A DNA stretch of 64,000 nt from Salvator merianae (GCA_003586115.2 QVOM02000025.1:81752704-81816703), one strand, 5' to 3'. Positions 32,398 through 44,264 are shown, counted from the stretch's first letter. Notes: generated from the letters alone by a model not told the origin. Numbers and translations are program-made.

Positions 32398-32804
32398 GGG
32401 GTCCTGTTTGCACTTTAGTGCTAATAAGTATCCAGGCACTCACTAGCACAGTGCATCCGCATTCTGCGGAGGCCCTAGCATTCAGGAGCATCTGTAGATG
32501 CTCCTGAACACTACTAGCTGTGGACAGCTAAATCATTTTCCACAACTGTACTGGGAGCAGCTGGACTGCTCCTGGTAAACAGCGTTTGCACCTACTTCCA
32601 GGTGCAAATGCTGCAGCTGCTGCATGGCCGCAGCAGCTGTGCATTCATGCACCACATCCCTGGTCACCATGGCAGCGGCTGGATGTTTCAGCCAGCACAG
32701 TGCGGATGGCCGCCGCACTGGGTAGTCTGTTCCACCTTAGAATGGTAGATTTCAGCTAGAATGGTAAATTTCTACCATTCTAAGGTACAAGCGCAAACAG
32801 GCCC
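32398..32804 (+). mobile_element. Non-autonomous DNA element M3 with TTT duplication
   Basis: The left terminus is GGGGTCCTGTTTGCACTTTA and the right terminus TACAAGCGCAAACAGGCCC. TTT lies immediately outside on both sides (32395-32397, 32805-32807). The subterminal hairpin (ACCTTAGAATGGTAGA... TCTACCATTCTAAGGT) is conserved with the 7.9- and 14.5-kb copies. Confidence 0.85.
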
Positions 32805-32807
32805 TTT

Positions 32808-34164
32808 CTCTCTAGTTTTCTCCATGCAGGATAGTTTTTTTGTTTTGCTTTTTGCAAGAGAGCTGAAAGTTTTGTTTGCAGTGGATGGTTGTTAGCAGTA
32901 ATATCGGCAAAAGAGCTTTACCTGTCTGATCATTTGATTGTTCAGGATGGCCCCAAACCTCTGCTCCTGTTCATACAGGCTGGTGCAGCAAGGAGTTCTT
33001 AATTTTTTAAAAGAGCTACAGAGCAGCTGTTGCTATGGAGCTCTACAAGACAGATGGCATCAAGAGCTGTTCTTCCTAGCACTGAACTCTAAAGCTGTCC
33101 ATTCATGCATACCATTAACATTCCTCAAATTCTTCCTGTCTTGGCAGCTTCAGTTTAGGGCAGTGTCTGCCCTCTAGACAAACCCTGGACAGACAGTTGT
33201 TTGGCCGTCTCCAGACGCAGCTTTTCCCCCGATTCGTCTGGAGGTGCTGCAGGAGCAACGTCCATTGTCCTCTTTCTGGTCCTCTCCTCAGGTGGGAGCA
33301 GGGGGAACAATGCTTTTAGGCAGGGGGTTGGCAAAATATTCAGCAGCACAGAACACAGTGGAATTGCTTCACAAGCCGGAGACCTCGGTCAATTCTTTCT
33401 TCTTGTTTCCTTGGACTATCAGTTGGGACTATGGCTTTTTAGTGGATCTGAGAAGCTATTTCCAAAAGAAACGGAAAAACTCTAACATATTGAGTACTGA
33501 TAACACTGGTATACAGTGATTTTGGTGCCAACGATGTCTGAACGGTTTTATATTAAGTTTATGGTGCTGATTAAGAATATGACTTCGGTTTTGCCAGATT
33601 GGCTCTAGTTTCTGAGATATTTAATAGTTAATTAATTAATTAACACAACACGTTTGAAGAGCATTCAGAATTGCAAGAATATTGTAGGCTTACAAATTGA
33701 AATACAAAATAATTATAGGGGATATTTCATTACCTAAGACACTGTTAAAGAGTCAAAAGGCAGACCAAAAGCTATTGCATTTGTTATCACACACAAGTCG
33801 CATTGGGGGAATGTATTATTTTCACGGATGTCCATTATCTCAAAACCAGAACCAATTCAGCAAAAGTAATGGGATTTTTTAATACAGCACCTCAAAATAC
33901 CCTAAATCCATTCAAAAAACCTTGGCACCTGAAAAAAAAAATAATTTGTAGACCTGTGTAATCAATGTGAGAGATCAAAACAGTGCAAACCACCACACAG
34001 AAGAGGAGTAATCAGCATTCTTTTAAACATTTCAATTCTATGTATCCTTTCCTGGTCGAGTGGGCGTATCCAATAAAACAAATCTGTCTTTAAAAAAAAC
34101 AGAAACAGACTGTTACTAACTCCCCACTGCTGATTAAAATGGCACCCAGCCAAAAGCCTTATTA
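32808..34164. other. Unique sequence
   Basis: No repeat, RNA or coding gene recognised. It contains short AATTAATTAATTAA-type sequence at 33630-33642. Confidence 0.4.
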
Positions 34165-34440
34165 TTTATTTAAGACATTTTTATACTGCTTTGCTTTTTA
34201 AAAAAAGGAATCGAAGTGGTTTACAAAGCATTATAAACAAGAATAAAAGCAGAGTAAAAGCAGTAGTTAAAATACATTAAAAACTGAGGGGTCCTGGGGA
34301 GAAACAAATGTTTACACAAGAAAAATGCCTGCATAAAAAGTTAGGTCTTTAATAGGGGCCTGTAAGTTGTAAATGTAGGCACCTCACAAACAGTAGAGGG
34401 AAGGGCATTCCAAAGGTAGGTGCTACCACTAAGAAGACCC
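34165..34440 (-). mobile_element. L2-like LINE 3' part
   Basis: The plus strand shows 'ATTTTTATACTGC..TTGC', then 'GAAGTGGTTTACAAAGC', and near the right edge 'GGGAAGGGCATTCCAAAGGTAGGTGCTACCAC', the complement of the L2 C-terminal coding block (W-N-x-L-P-type) and tail. Confidence 0.65.
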
Positions 34441-34473
34441 AACTGTGAAGTATCATAAGGTCACATTCTGTAT

Positions 34474-34568
34474 TAGAATCATAGAATCATAGAGTTGGAA
34501 GGAACCTCCAGGGTCATCAAGTCTAACCCCCTGCTCAACGCAGGGTTTACTAAACCATCCCAGAGAGA
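34474..34568 (-). mobile_element. CR1 3' terminal fragment
   Basis: The plus strand reads AGAATCATAGAATCATAGAG, then TTGGAAGGAACCTCCAGGGT and CCCCCTGCTCAACGCAGG: the complement of the CR1 3' UTR with two terminal octamers. Confidence 0.9.
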
Positions 34569-34743
34569 TGCGGAACCCATAGCATATGATTGCAGAGTAT
34601 GACCAACTTAAGCTAAGGCCCCATCTAGGTGGAGACAATTAGGATGTGCCTTTCAGAAAAGGTATGGGTTTTCTTGAATTCACCCAAAGCGTGCGTACTA
34701 ATGACATGCTTCAAGTCAGCTTGGGCAGATCACATGGAAACTA

Positions 34744-35010
34744 GGCTGCATCCACTCATATTTTAAAAAAGCAGCTTAGATGTAGTAGCATGTAGATGCT
34801 AGTGTTCCCATCTCACCTGCAATCCACATTAAAGGCCAGAGAACGCATTTTGGAAGTGCATTTTCTTGCTTTGAATGTGTTTTAAGGCACTAGCATGGAC
34901 ACTATCAACTCTAAACTGCTTTGGAGCCACTTTTAAAAAAAATGTGCATGGATGCTACCACTGTTAAACTGCTTTTGAGCCACTTTTTTTTATTGAGTAC
35001 AGATACAGCC
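34744..35010. mobile_element. Foldback MITE with GGCTGCATCC end
   Basis: Left GGCTGCATCCACTC and right GAGTACAGATACAGCC are inverted. Internal related arms (AAAAAGCAGCTTAGATG... / ..AACTGCTTTTGAGCC) are visible. CTAG at both edges (34741-34744 and 35010-35013) could be a 4-bp duplication if the termini start GCTG, so the duplication is ambiguous. Confidence 0.6.
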
Positions 35011-35012
35011 TA

Positions 35013-36760
35013 GATTTACCTTGGGAAGAAGAAGCCAATGATATCAGCCTGCCTCAATTAAGTTGCATTTGCAACAAACATTTGTTTCTAAACATTTCTT
35101 CCTTTTTTTTGCCAACTTACTAACTGTCTTCCTACACATCATTTGGGGGGGGGTTATCTTTTGGTTGCTCTTTAAGAATGTGGGTCTTCTCTAGAGCCCT
35201 TCCCTCTGCCACAGTTCAAGGCTGCACATCTACTGGCAAAAAAAAAACACCCTAAAGGTCCCATTTCTGTGCATAAACAGCCAACGAGCAAAGCATCTGC
35301 CTCTCCCTCACCCCTTCTTCTCCACCGATGCAGAGGTCTCTTGGCAACAGCTGGGAATGCGCAAGTTAAAAGGAAAAAAGAAAGCAAGCTGGCAAAATAT
35401 TCCAAAGAGAAAACTCCCCAGTGCCAAAGAACAGCAGGACACCAGCTCCACATTTTTTTTTGGTGGGGGGGAGATTTGGGCTTTGTGTTTTGCTTGATTG
35501 GGTGGGCAAGGAGAGTGCTTGGGGTGCATCTTTACTAGATATAATTCTGCCCATCAGAATTTGGCATGAGATGAGTTTTAAAGAACCTGATTATGGTAAG
35601 CATATCTCACTCAGAGCATATTTCCTCTGCAGGGCAAGGAAAGGCAGATGGGTATGCAAACCCCGACACAATCAACAGGAGAAGGAAACACGGAATCACA
35701 GTCCTTGCTGCAAAAAGGGAAAGGTTTAAAAGGAATGGAGAATGTGTTTCTCCATGTTCTTGCTCTGGCAGCCAAACATACGGTCGATTCATATTTCTAT
35801 AGCCGGGGAGAAGGCGTGTGTCTCAGACAGACAAGCAGCTGCAGGGGGGACCTTCCAAAGAGATGCTTTCAGTCTACTTGATGGTCGCAACCACATGTAG
35901 TTACAATAAGGCATCTCCTTGAGATAATCCATCCTTTTCTGAAGGAATCCTCAAAAACCTAGCCCACAAAATTAGTGGAATGAACTGGTACTACAGACAC
36001 TCAAGAAGAAGAATATTCAGAACTGAACTACACATACCTGTGTGGCTTCCAAACTTTTCTTTTGCCTTTTCCCTCCTCCTCCCACCTCAGACAATTTGAT
36101 TTATTGGGTTGCTTGTTTGAAATCAGATATTCAACACACCTTCATTTTATTGAGTTTGCTTTTTGAATCCAGATTCTCATGCTCTCAATGGATTCCTCCT
36201 GCTCCTCCATGACCCCCCTTATGGCAAGAGGCATCCATCAGGTTTCCACAACAGTGGAAACCCTTTTTTGCCCTCCTCGGACGGCACTGTTGGGTCCACC
36301 TCTGCATCTTTTGTCACCTTTTTGGCCAATTCGTTATGTGGACACACTCCAGTACAAAGTCATTTCATTTTCTTGTGGCTTCACAGTGACCCCAGGAAGT
36401 GAGGAGGAAAGGCAATGAAATACATCACTGGAGAAATCCAAGTTCTTGATAGAGACCACCATGTCTAGTGGCAGCTTGTCGCTTTAAGTGCAGGTGTTCA
36501 AAAGCGGAGGCTGGGAGAACGCTAGCCGTGGGATGTGTGTTTTTTTCTTCAGTGCCAATGTAAGACCCACCCGGGGGGGGGGGGGCATGTGTTTTCACAG
36601 TTTGCAACTGCACATATGAACACTGGCGCTTAAAGCTACTAGCCACCACTGACCATGACAGTCCTATTTTGAGATGGATCATTTGTCTATCTAGTTCAGT
36701 ATTGTCTACATCAGCTGTCAATATCACTCTGGAATTTCAAGCCAGGGTTGTATGCCTCTC
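35013..36760. other. Unique sequence with homopolymer runs
   Basis: T-, A- and G-runs occur at about 35451 and 36573-36585. Several short frames overlap in different phases and on both strands between 35.2 and 35.9 kb, as expected by chance in GC-richer DNA. No gene is supported. Confidence 0.4.
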
Positions 36761-36763
36761 TTA

Positions 36764-37191
36764 GGGGGAGATCAGATATGCTTAAAGAGGCACCCTCTGG
36801 GTGAACTTAAGTCTGAAATGACTGGCATTCTTTGCCAGCATTTGCCTTACCCTATCTTGAAGCCTTAGAAGGGCCGCTTCTTCGCCATTTGGGATTTCAT
36901 AGCACCGAAGGCATCTTTTTATTTAAGTTAGGTAGGGCAGGAAACTACATAAACAAAGAGGCTGGAGTCCCCTGCTGTCAGAGTACGTGTGGCCAATTAG
37001 TGGCTAGCACCCATAGTTAGGGAACACGTTGCCTGACTTGGAGGCAAATGCAGGTTGCGGGTTGGCAAAATAAGGTAGGTTCCCAGCCACATATGCAGAC
37101 AACGGTTTGTAAGGTATGTTTTTGGTGCATCTGAGGATGAGCTGCTTTTTCTTAAAGGGACCACTTAAAAAAGCGATGTCTGATCACACCC
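36764..37191. mobile_element. DNA element M4 with TTA duplication
   Basis: Left GGGGGAGATCAGATATGC and right GCGATGTCTGATCACACCC form an inverted pair; TTA lies at 36761-36763 and 37192-37194. Internal blocks: GTGCC/CACCCTCTGGGTGAA, TTTGCCTTACCC, TTTATTTAAG, GCCTGACTTGGAGGCAAA, TTTCTTAAAGGGA. Related copies at 42257 and 52376. No coding capacity. Confidence 0.9.
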
Positions 37192-37194
37192 TTA

Positions 37195-37972
37195 AGCTTA
37201 GTTTAGGATGCTGGGGCTAAAACTCCAGATTCACAGTATGCAAAACAGAGGCTCTACTACTGAACCATGCCTATTATCTTAAACATGGCTGCATATGTTT
37301 TCCAAATTCCAGTCAAATCTTGCTCGGGGGTTTGCTTCCACCTGCATCAACTTGCTGCTGGTGTATTGGAGAGAAACTGAGCATATCAATCAGTGCAGAG
37401 AGAAGCCCTTGAAAACACCCCTCTATGTCATTAATTATCAACAATCCACAAGTGAGTAATTTCTGCAGATAAAAATGCAGAAGCCTGAAAATACTGTTCT
37501 TTGTTCTGGCAGCTGTTTGGAGACTCTCTGCAGTCATCCAGCAGTGACAGAAATGAGCTCTGCACCTGCTCAGGGGCCACTTTCATCTGTTCTGGTACGA
37601 TATGTTCCGAGTTCCTGAGCCATATCAAAGCAATCCTGGCAAATGGGACCAATACATCAAAATATATAACCAGGGAAATATGTTACCAAAGAAAACCGAG
37701 TTAATAAAACTGTATTTTAAACAGTACCTCTGAAAAATAAATGGGAGTTTATTCTAGTTTACTCTTCTGCATTAGCAGATAAAAACATTTCCTTTAAACC
37801 TGGAGCACTGAAACACCACCCATCAATTAGTGTGGCACTGGCCAAGTTCTTAGAAGGATCTACGTAGGTATGCAAGAAATTTTCTACACACAATAGTTGC
37901 AATTTGGTATTGGTAGGCTTAATGTGAGCATAAAGGAAGCATAAAGATCTGCCCAAGTACTGAGATTTTAAA
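37195..37972. other. Unique sequence
   Basis: Nothing recognised; the short frames at 37.3-37.7 kb are antisense to each other. Confidence 0.4.
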
Positions 37973-38273
37973 GGCCTTCTTGTAGTTCCTTGTAGTGTAA
38001 GCAGCAGGGATACGCAAGAGGGCCTTTTCTGTGGTGGCCCCCAGACTTTGGAACAGCCTCCCTCTGGAGGTTCACCAGGCCTTTGATTATATATGATACA
38101 TTATACCTCTTCACCCAGGCCTTTGATGTTTAGCTTCCTCAGAGTGCTGTCCTACCAGGGAAGGAGGGAGGGTTATATTTTAAATATGTTTAAGGAATGG
38201 TCTCTATATATTATCTTTTTATTGTTGTCACCTGCTCTGGGACTGTCTGTTGAAGGGCAGGATATAAATTCTT

Positions 38274-38275
<2 letters not shown>
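37973..38275 (+). mobile_element. L2-like LINE 3' end
   Basis: AAGAGGGCCTTTTCTGTGGT, then GGAACAGCCTCCCTCTGGAG, TTCACCCAGGCCTTTGATG, CACCTGCTCTGGGAC and GGGCAGGATATAAAT: the C-terminal code and tail of an L2-type LINE. Close kin to 63.77-64.0 kb. It is followed by an (AAAG)n repeat. Confidence 0.75.

Positions 38276-38320
<45 letters not shown>
38274..38320 (+). repeat. (AAAG)n microsatellite
   Basis: About 11 tandem AAAG units directly at the L2-like 3' end, continuing into an imperfect GGAAGGA tract. Confidence 0.95.
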
Positions 38321-38504
38321 GAAAGGAGGAAGGAAGATAGTTCTGAGTGGCTTCCTCTCCTCTCTCCTCTCTATGCTTACAGAGGTTTAAAAGCCCAAAT
38401 TTTGCTCACCCCAAACTAGAGGTGCTTACACATCTGAGCAAGGAGGCAGGTAGAATTTGAGTTTTTGAAGATGTGCCTCCAAAAAGAGTCACAGTATCTG
38501 TTTT

Positions 38505-38600
38505 AAATCTCTGCCAAGAAAACTGCATAGAGTGCCAGTGGAGGTGCCCATGTAGTCAACTAGGAGTTGGTCATGTCTCAGTGGTACCCAACAACAACAA
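38505..38600 (+). repeat. S1 SINE, 5'-truncated
   Basis: TCTCTGCCAAGAAAACTGCA, then GGAGTTGGTCATGTCTCAGT and the tail CCCAACAACAACAA. Only the body end and Bov-B-like tail are present, consistent with incomplete reverse transcription. Confidence 0.85.
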
Positions 38601-38774
38601 TCTGCTTAAAAGGTAGTTTTTAAGGCCCCTTTGCTGAAAAGCTTATTTTCAGCAAATTTGGCATCTTGTAATTCTTCATATCCAATTGCTTAATACTTGC
38701 CTTCAAGCAGGCATTAAAAATACTGTACTGACTGTATGAGACTGAGAGGTACTAGAAAGGTTGCCGGCCTCTGG

Positions 38775-39098
38775 TTCTTAGAATATAGAACATAAGAGGA
38801 GCCTTGCTGGATCAGGCCATGGCCCATCTAGTCCAGCATTCTGTCTCACACGGTGGCCCACCAATGGCTTCTGGGCATTCTCAAGCAGAAGACAAAGGCA
38901 AAACCTTCACCTGCTCTTGACTCCCTGCAAATGGTTTTACAGACATCCTGCCTGTCTTTCCAACCTGGAGGCAGTACCTAGGCATCCATTCTAGTAGCCA
39001 CTGATACACCTGACCTCCATGAATCTGTCCAATCCCTTCTTAAAGCTGTCCAGGCTGATGGCTGTCACCTCCTCATCTGGTAATAAATTCCACATTGA
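38775..39098 (-). mobile_element. CR1-like LINE C2, single 3' unit plus coding end
   Basis: The plus strand runs CATAAGAGGAGCC, then CTAGTCCAGC, GGCCCACCAATGGCTTCTGG, CCATGAATCTGTCC, CTTAAAGC and GGTAATAAATTCCAC: one 3' unit followed by the complement of the coding terminus. It contrasts with neighbours that have two units. Confidence 0.88.
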
Positions 39099-39498
39099 TT
39101 CCATTGTAAGAATCTCATTATATATCACAGATGCTCATATATAGCCTCCAAGCTCCTTCTTATATGAATGTTTGTTTTCCCAGGGACTGCCATTCTTCAG
39201 TGATGCAAATAACACAGAGCTTTCTTTTTCTTTGTACAGCATTCTACTGCTGCGTGGATTTCTTTTTTAAAAAATTATATATTTTTTAAAAAGCACTGCT
39301 GGAGCCACATGAATTTGGAGCTGCATATCATTCAAACATTCCATTCCGCTCTCTGGGGGGGAGAATCCTTTGGAATCCTTGCCCAGAGGGTATTTGTTGC
39401 TTGCAGCTAAGCAACGGAATCCAGAGATCTGTTGAACTACAATTTGCAACGTTTGAACTGTCCTAGGAGAGGAGGATTGTACGTATCTGCAAGTCCAT

Positions 39499-40445
39499 GG
39501 TTGTATCCAGACAGGGCCGAAAATCCAGGATTATCCTAGCACTATATTGGAAATGCCACACATACCCGTGGCAATCCCAACATCGTGCCAGGACACAGGG
39601 TGAAATCCTGGCATATTGTTATTCCAGGAAAATCAACTCACAACCTGTGTTTTCCCAAAATAACAATACGGCTTATCTTGTCTGGACTCTTGCTCCTGGA
39701 ATCCATCTTGAAGGAAATGGCCACTGTGCATGTACAGGGATGAAACTGGGCCGAAAACGTCCACTGCGCAAGCACAGGTGTCAGCACGTGCACACTTCCA
39801 GGTGTTTTGCACCAGCTAAATACCCCAGAAATGCCCACCCTGACATCATGGGAGCAAGCATCAGACAAGGTAAGGCCCTGGGTTTGCCATGTGATTTTGC
39901 CCTGCTGTGTGGCAGGGACAGCGAGAGGCAATTGCAGGATCTAAATAGGATCCCACATTTAGGAACAAAAGAAAAGCCCTGCTGGATCAGGCCACAACCC
40001 ATCTAGTCCAGCATCCGATCTCACACTATAGGCCACCAATCACTTTTCGTCTCAAGCAGAAGACGAAAGCAAAATCTTCACCTGCTCTTGTCTCCCTGCA
40101 AATGGCCTTTCGAGGCATCCTGGAAGCAGTACCTAGACATCCATTCTAGTAGACATTGATACACCTGACCTCCATGAATTAGTCCAGCCTGTAAAAACAC
40201 AAGAACATAAGAGGAGCCCTCCTGGATCAGGCCACAGCCCATCTAGTCCACCATCCTGTCTCGCTGAGTACCCCACCAATTGCTTCTGGGCATCTCAAGC
40301 AGAAGACAAAGGCAAAACCTTCACCTGCTCTTGACTCCCTGCAAATGGCCTTTAGAGGGATCCTACCTCTCTCTCCACCCTGGAAGCAGTACCTACACAT
40401 CCATTCTAGTAGCCATTGATTTCGTCTTGCTGTCTGGACGCAGCC
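39499..40445. mobile_element. M5 MITE (copy 3) interrupted by a LINE
   Basis: Left end GGTTGTATCCAGACAGGGCC and right end CTGTCTGGACGCAGCC with CAT at 39496-39498 and 40446-40448. The internal hairpin is at 39539-39588. The element is split by a C2 LINE tail (about 39962-40425) placed inside the right terminal region (CCCACATTT | TTCGTCTTGCTG). Confidence 0.85.
39962..40425 (-). mobile_element. CR1-like C2 tail, two tandem 3' units, nested in M5
   Basis: The two 3' units lie at about 39968-40180 and 40205-40425. The first ends CCATGAATTAGTCC and is followed by a short spacer and AGAACATAAGAGGAGCCC, the start of the next. The coding part is absent; the 5' truncation lies within the second unit. 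Confidence 0.85.
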
Positions 40446-40448
40446 CAT

Positions 40449-42256
40449 GTCTCAATAAGAAGACAGAAAATGGGGGTGCAGCCAAGTGATACATGTATGA
40501 GGGAAAGTTTAGAAACACAACTCTCCTGCTATCCCTCCTTCTGAGTCTAATCTTCCAGAGGGTGGAGATGCATGGTCCTGCAAGGACATCATCACATAGC
40601 CGCCTGAGATGCGGGTATTCCTGACAGCTAGCTGGCCTTTGCCAAGCCTGAACAAGACTTTTTTCCCTTTTGCCGTACATGAGGGATGGCACTTAGGGGA
40701 TGCTTCTTACCCAGACAGCTAATATGCCGGCTGTCAGGAAGCAGCAGAACTTATGAGTTTGGAAACAGAACATCGCCATAAATACCTCTGTAGTGATGCA
40801 AACTATTCTTGTCTTTCCTATTTTCCAGTGAGGGAAGGACCATCTACCAGTCAGGTCAGCAACAACACACAACCTTTGCATGTGTGATTCCAGATGGCGT
40901 TTACTTAGGGAGTGGCACTGATTGTACATCAGTGTTTCAGAGCTAACGTTGTTAGTCATCAATTGCTGGGCACACCAGTACAGACAAACATAAATACAGG
41001 AAATGAGAAACCATCTCCTGTTTCCCAGCAGAAGTAGTTTCGGGAAGAATCTGAGCCTACCAGCAACTAGTATGACCAGCCATTCAGAGTGAGAAAGAAT
41101 ACTGAGTCTAAGCCAGATCGTGGAATGTAATGATACGATATGAGTCTCAAAACATTAACATTACTTTAATGGCATATTTCATTCTGTCTTCGTATCTGGT
41201 TAACTTATGCAACAAATGCATCATCAGAACGGTGAGATGACAGCTAGAATTCAAACTAGAGGCTGAAAATTTAACAGTTTGAAATAGGCAGGCAGTGCTA
41301 ATCTGCTGGTCAGTAGCGAAGAAGATTTAAAATAATTCACATGAAAACAAAAATGCAAAATCTAAAGACAACTAAGACAAAGATAATGCTTCAATAATTT
41401 CTAGTTGATGAGAAAGAGGTCTAACTGGTAGACGGTTTTGTTCCGCTGAACTTCAGAGGAGACAAAGTTGAACAGTGTGCAGGATAATTGAGAAAAATTA
41501 TGTCAGGGAAAAAGGCAAGGATAAGTCTAAAGTTCATGCAGGATAAAGATGTTTCACTAACAAAACTCAGAATAAATAAAGAAGCGCTGGAGCATCAGCC
41601 CAGGATTTAGGGACCTTTGCGTATTTGGCCTTAGGCCTAAGGCATTACTGTCAACACACTAGTGTAGAGCAGCAGGGACCCATTTTTCCCTTAACATACT
41701 TCATCTGCACACTTTGCCCTATCCCAGTCCAAGCATGGACCTTTTTAAAGAGGTCCACAACCAGAGCACCAGTAGTATTCTGGACCATGAAGGGCATGCA
41801 GAAGGCATGCCCTGTGGTCTGGAATGCAACAGGTTCCTTTTTCAACAGCACACAAGGAAGCACCACCGGAAGTGATGAAGGACGTTGGCCCACACCAAAA
41901 GGGTCTTGCCAGAAACTTCACAGGCTGGGTCCAGCCTTCAAGATCAGTGGCTGGGACTGGGCTGGCACGGGTCATACGAAGTACAGCTGGCCCTATCCCA
42001 CCCCACTGGCAAGCTGTCCCAGGGCGAGAATGGGTTGCCTGTCCCAGACCGGGATGTCTCTAAGTTTTAACTCAACCTGCAAAGCTGTTGTGAGAAAATA
42101 ATGGAGGGAAGGAGCTCATTTGGAGAAAACTGGCATATAATTGCCATACTATTTTTAAACTGTTAATCTTTATCATAGTAATGTACAGCTGTGAAAGCTA
42201 AACACCTAGAAATAGTACGAGAAAGAAGTCAGATGTCTTGTAACTGTACAAATATT
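40449..42256. other. Mostly unique sequence with a possible MITE end at 41.6 kb
   Basis: GGGACCTTTGCGTATTTGGC at about 41609 resembles the M3 left end, but no M3 body follows. The 158-codon frame at 41625-42101 shares its DNA with antisense frames and has no recognised domain. A fragment CAACCTGCAAAGCTGTTGTGAG at 42071-42092 may be a SINE relic. Confidence 0.35.
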
Positions 42257-42732
42257 GGAGTGTGATCAGACACATTTATTGAGTGCCCTCCGGGTGAATT
42301 TGAGTCTTGGAGGTCAGACATTTTCCCCTTACGTTCACCTTGCCTCATCTTGAAGTCTGGGAATGGGCTCACCTTTCTCATTTGGGGTTTCATAATACTA
42401 AATGCATCTTTTTTTTTTAGTCAGATTGGGCAGAATCTACATAAGCACAGAGGTGAGAAATGTAGCCAAGCACAGCATGGGATCAGTTGCTATGGGCAAT
42501 CAACCAATCACAGCCATGGAAAGCTGGATAGATAAGAGGCCAATCAGCAAGTAGCACCCATCATTAGGAAGGTGCTGCCAGACTTGGAGGCAAACAAAGA
42601 CTCCAGTGTGGAAAACTGAGGTAGACTTTTGGGCATTAATTATTTAGATGTTTGAATGGCATTTGTGTGTATCTACAGAAGGGATGCTTTTTCTTAAAGG
42701 GATAACCTGAAAAAGCCCTGTCTGGTTGCACC
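42257..42732. mobile_element. DNA element M4 (copy 2)
   Basis: Left GGAGTGTGATCAGACAC and right CCCTGTCTGGTTGCACC. Internal blocks match 36764-37191. It carries two CCAATCA motifs (42504-42510, 42540-42546). The flanking triplets are ATT and TTA, so a duplication is not evident. Confidence 0.82.
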
Positions 42733-43065
42733 TTAGTAAGAATGTTATGGACTTCAAGAAGAACCAATCAGTCAATCTGGGACCAAATAAAATCTGACTA
42801 CATGACATGTGATGCAAGTGGGAGAAAGATTAGAATAAATTATTATGTGTTGATGTTTGGACGATAGATGGATGGAATCAGACTACTAGCATGGCCTTGG
42901 CACAGCAGCTAGATCAAAAACAGGTCAAAAGGGCAAGCATTTGACAAAACAGCCAGAGGGGATGAACTAGTTTTGATGGCATATAAAAATAACGTTTGTT
43001 CATTCAGCAGTTATGTGACAAAATTAATCGATACAGAATTATGCTTTGAAATACAAAACAAACGG

Positions 43066-43310
43066 CCAATGACTCATCTAGTCCAGCAACTGTTCTCACA
43101 GTAGCGAACCAGGTGCACAAAGGAAGTTCACAGGCAGGGCACAAATGCAGCATTCAAATGTTTGTGTACAAAGTCCTTAGAAGCCTGTCCATGACACACC
43201 ACCTTCAAAACAGCAAAACTGGGGGTGACACCCAGCAAACACGATTTGGGGCTCTCGATAATCCTGCCCTCCATTAATGTATCTAATTCCCATCTGAAGC
43301 CATCCAGGCT
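43066..43310 (-). mobile_element. Decayed CR1-like C2 tail
   Basis: GGCCAATGACTCATCTAGTC..., and near the right side CTCCATTAATGTATCTAATTCCCATCTGAAGCC, resemble the complement of the C2 3' unit and coding terminus with many changes. Confidence 0.6.
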
Positions 43311-43317
43311 CACTATA

Positions 43318-43490
43318 ACTTATGGTTTGTTTTTATCAGATACCTTCAAATTGGGGTCAACTCCAGGTGATTATATGGGCATATCCATGCAGTTTACCAT
43401 TACCTTCTTCCCAGGGGATGCGTGGGAAGATACCTGTGACCCTGTGATTTTCAGGCAGTTTCTCTAGTACTGAGCTATCGCCACTCTCTA
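43318..43490 (-). repeat. Decayed S1 SINE
   Basis: 'GGTCAACTCCAGGTGATTATATGGGCATATCCATGCAGTTT', then 'GATTTTCAGGCAGTTTCTCTAGTACTGAGCTATCGCC', the complement of an S1 body and head. Confidence 0.65.
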
Positions 43491-43554
43491 TTTCTCACAG
43501 CAGAAAATTCCATACTTTTAAATATGTACTATGCAGTACCTCTTTTTCCCTGGG

Positions 43555-43752
43555 CCTTTGCCTGAGGGACGCACTGACGCACCTCTTTACCCTGGTCTTT
43601 GGCTAAAGGAAAACCATCCCCTCCCCATTCAGGCACTGTCATTGCTTTAGCTGATTTATTCTATCTATTTTTATACTGATTTTATTGTAACCTGGCCTGA
43701 GACCTTCAGGTATAGGGCAGGATAGAAAGACAAATAAATAAATAAATAAATA
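43555..43752 (+). mobile_element. L2-like LINE 3' tail with (AAAT)n
   Basis: GGCCTTTGCCTGAGG..., TTTATTGTAACCTGGCCTGAG and GGTATAGGGCAGGATAGAAA, then AAATAAATAAATAAATAA. Related to 44.27-44.6 kb. Confidence 0.7.
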
Positions 43753-44264
43753 ACTGTAGATATAGTTCCTTTTGCATCACTAGCCTTACACTTTGGATAG
43801 AAGTGGCAGTTTTTTTAAAATTAATGTAGATAACAGTCTGTTCATTGGAAATGACCTTTTGCAAGATCAGGCCATCTGTTCACCTAGACCCGCTAGCAGA
43901 ATAGTTCTCCTGGCTTTCGCCCAGAAGATATTTCATGTCACCTGGAAATTACTGCCACTAACTACAGTCACAGCTTTTAGAAAAACAATATATAGTACAT
44001 CCAATATATGACACTGTCGTCCTTCATATAAAGTTGATACATGGGAAACAAAATGTAGCTTCCCGTGTATAGCATGAAGCTGAATAATGTATGACTGCGT
44101 TATTTAAGTCACTGTTAGCAACTGAAAACCAGAAACAGAACCGCTCTGTAATATTAGAAAGGCTTTAATTAAAATCCACAAACAAAAAGAGGCAGCCAGA
44201 AGAACTTAACTTGTAACATGATATCTAAAGGAACATCTTCTCCCATATTTATCTGCCCGTGCCT

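Noticed and set aside
38274..38320. Regular AAAG repeats considered as a CRISPR-like array
   Set aside because: The unit is 4 bp without spacers; a plain microsatellite in vertebrate DNA.
39497..40006. 169-codon frame
   Set aside because: It crosses the M5 MITE and the nested LINE tail, hence is accidental.
41625..42101. 158-codon frame
   Set aside because: Several antisense and shifted frames share the region; no domain, signal peptide or conserved motif can be argued.
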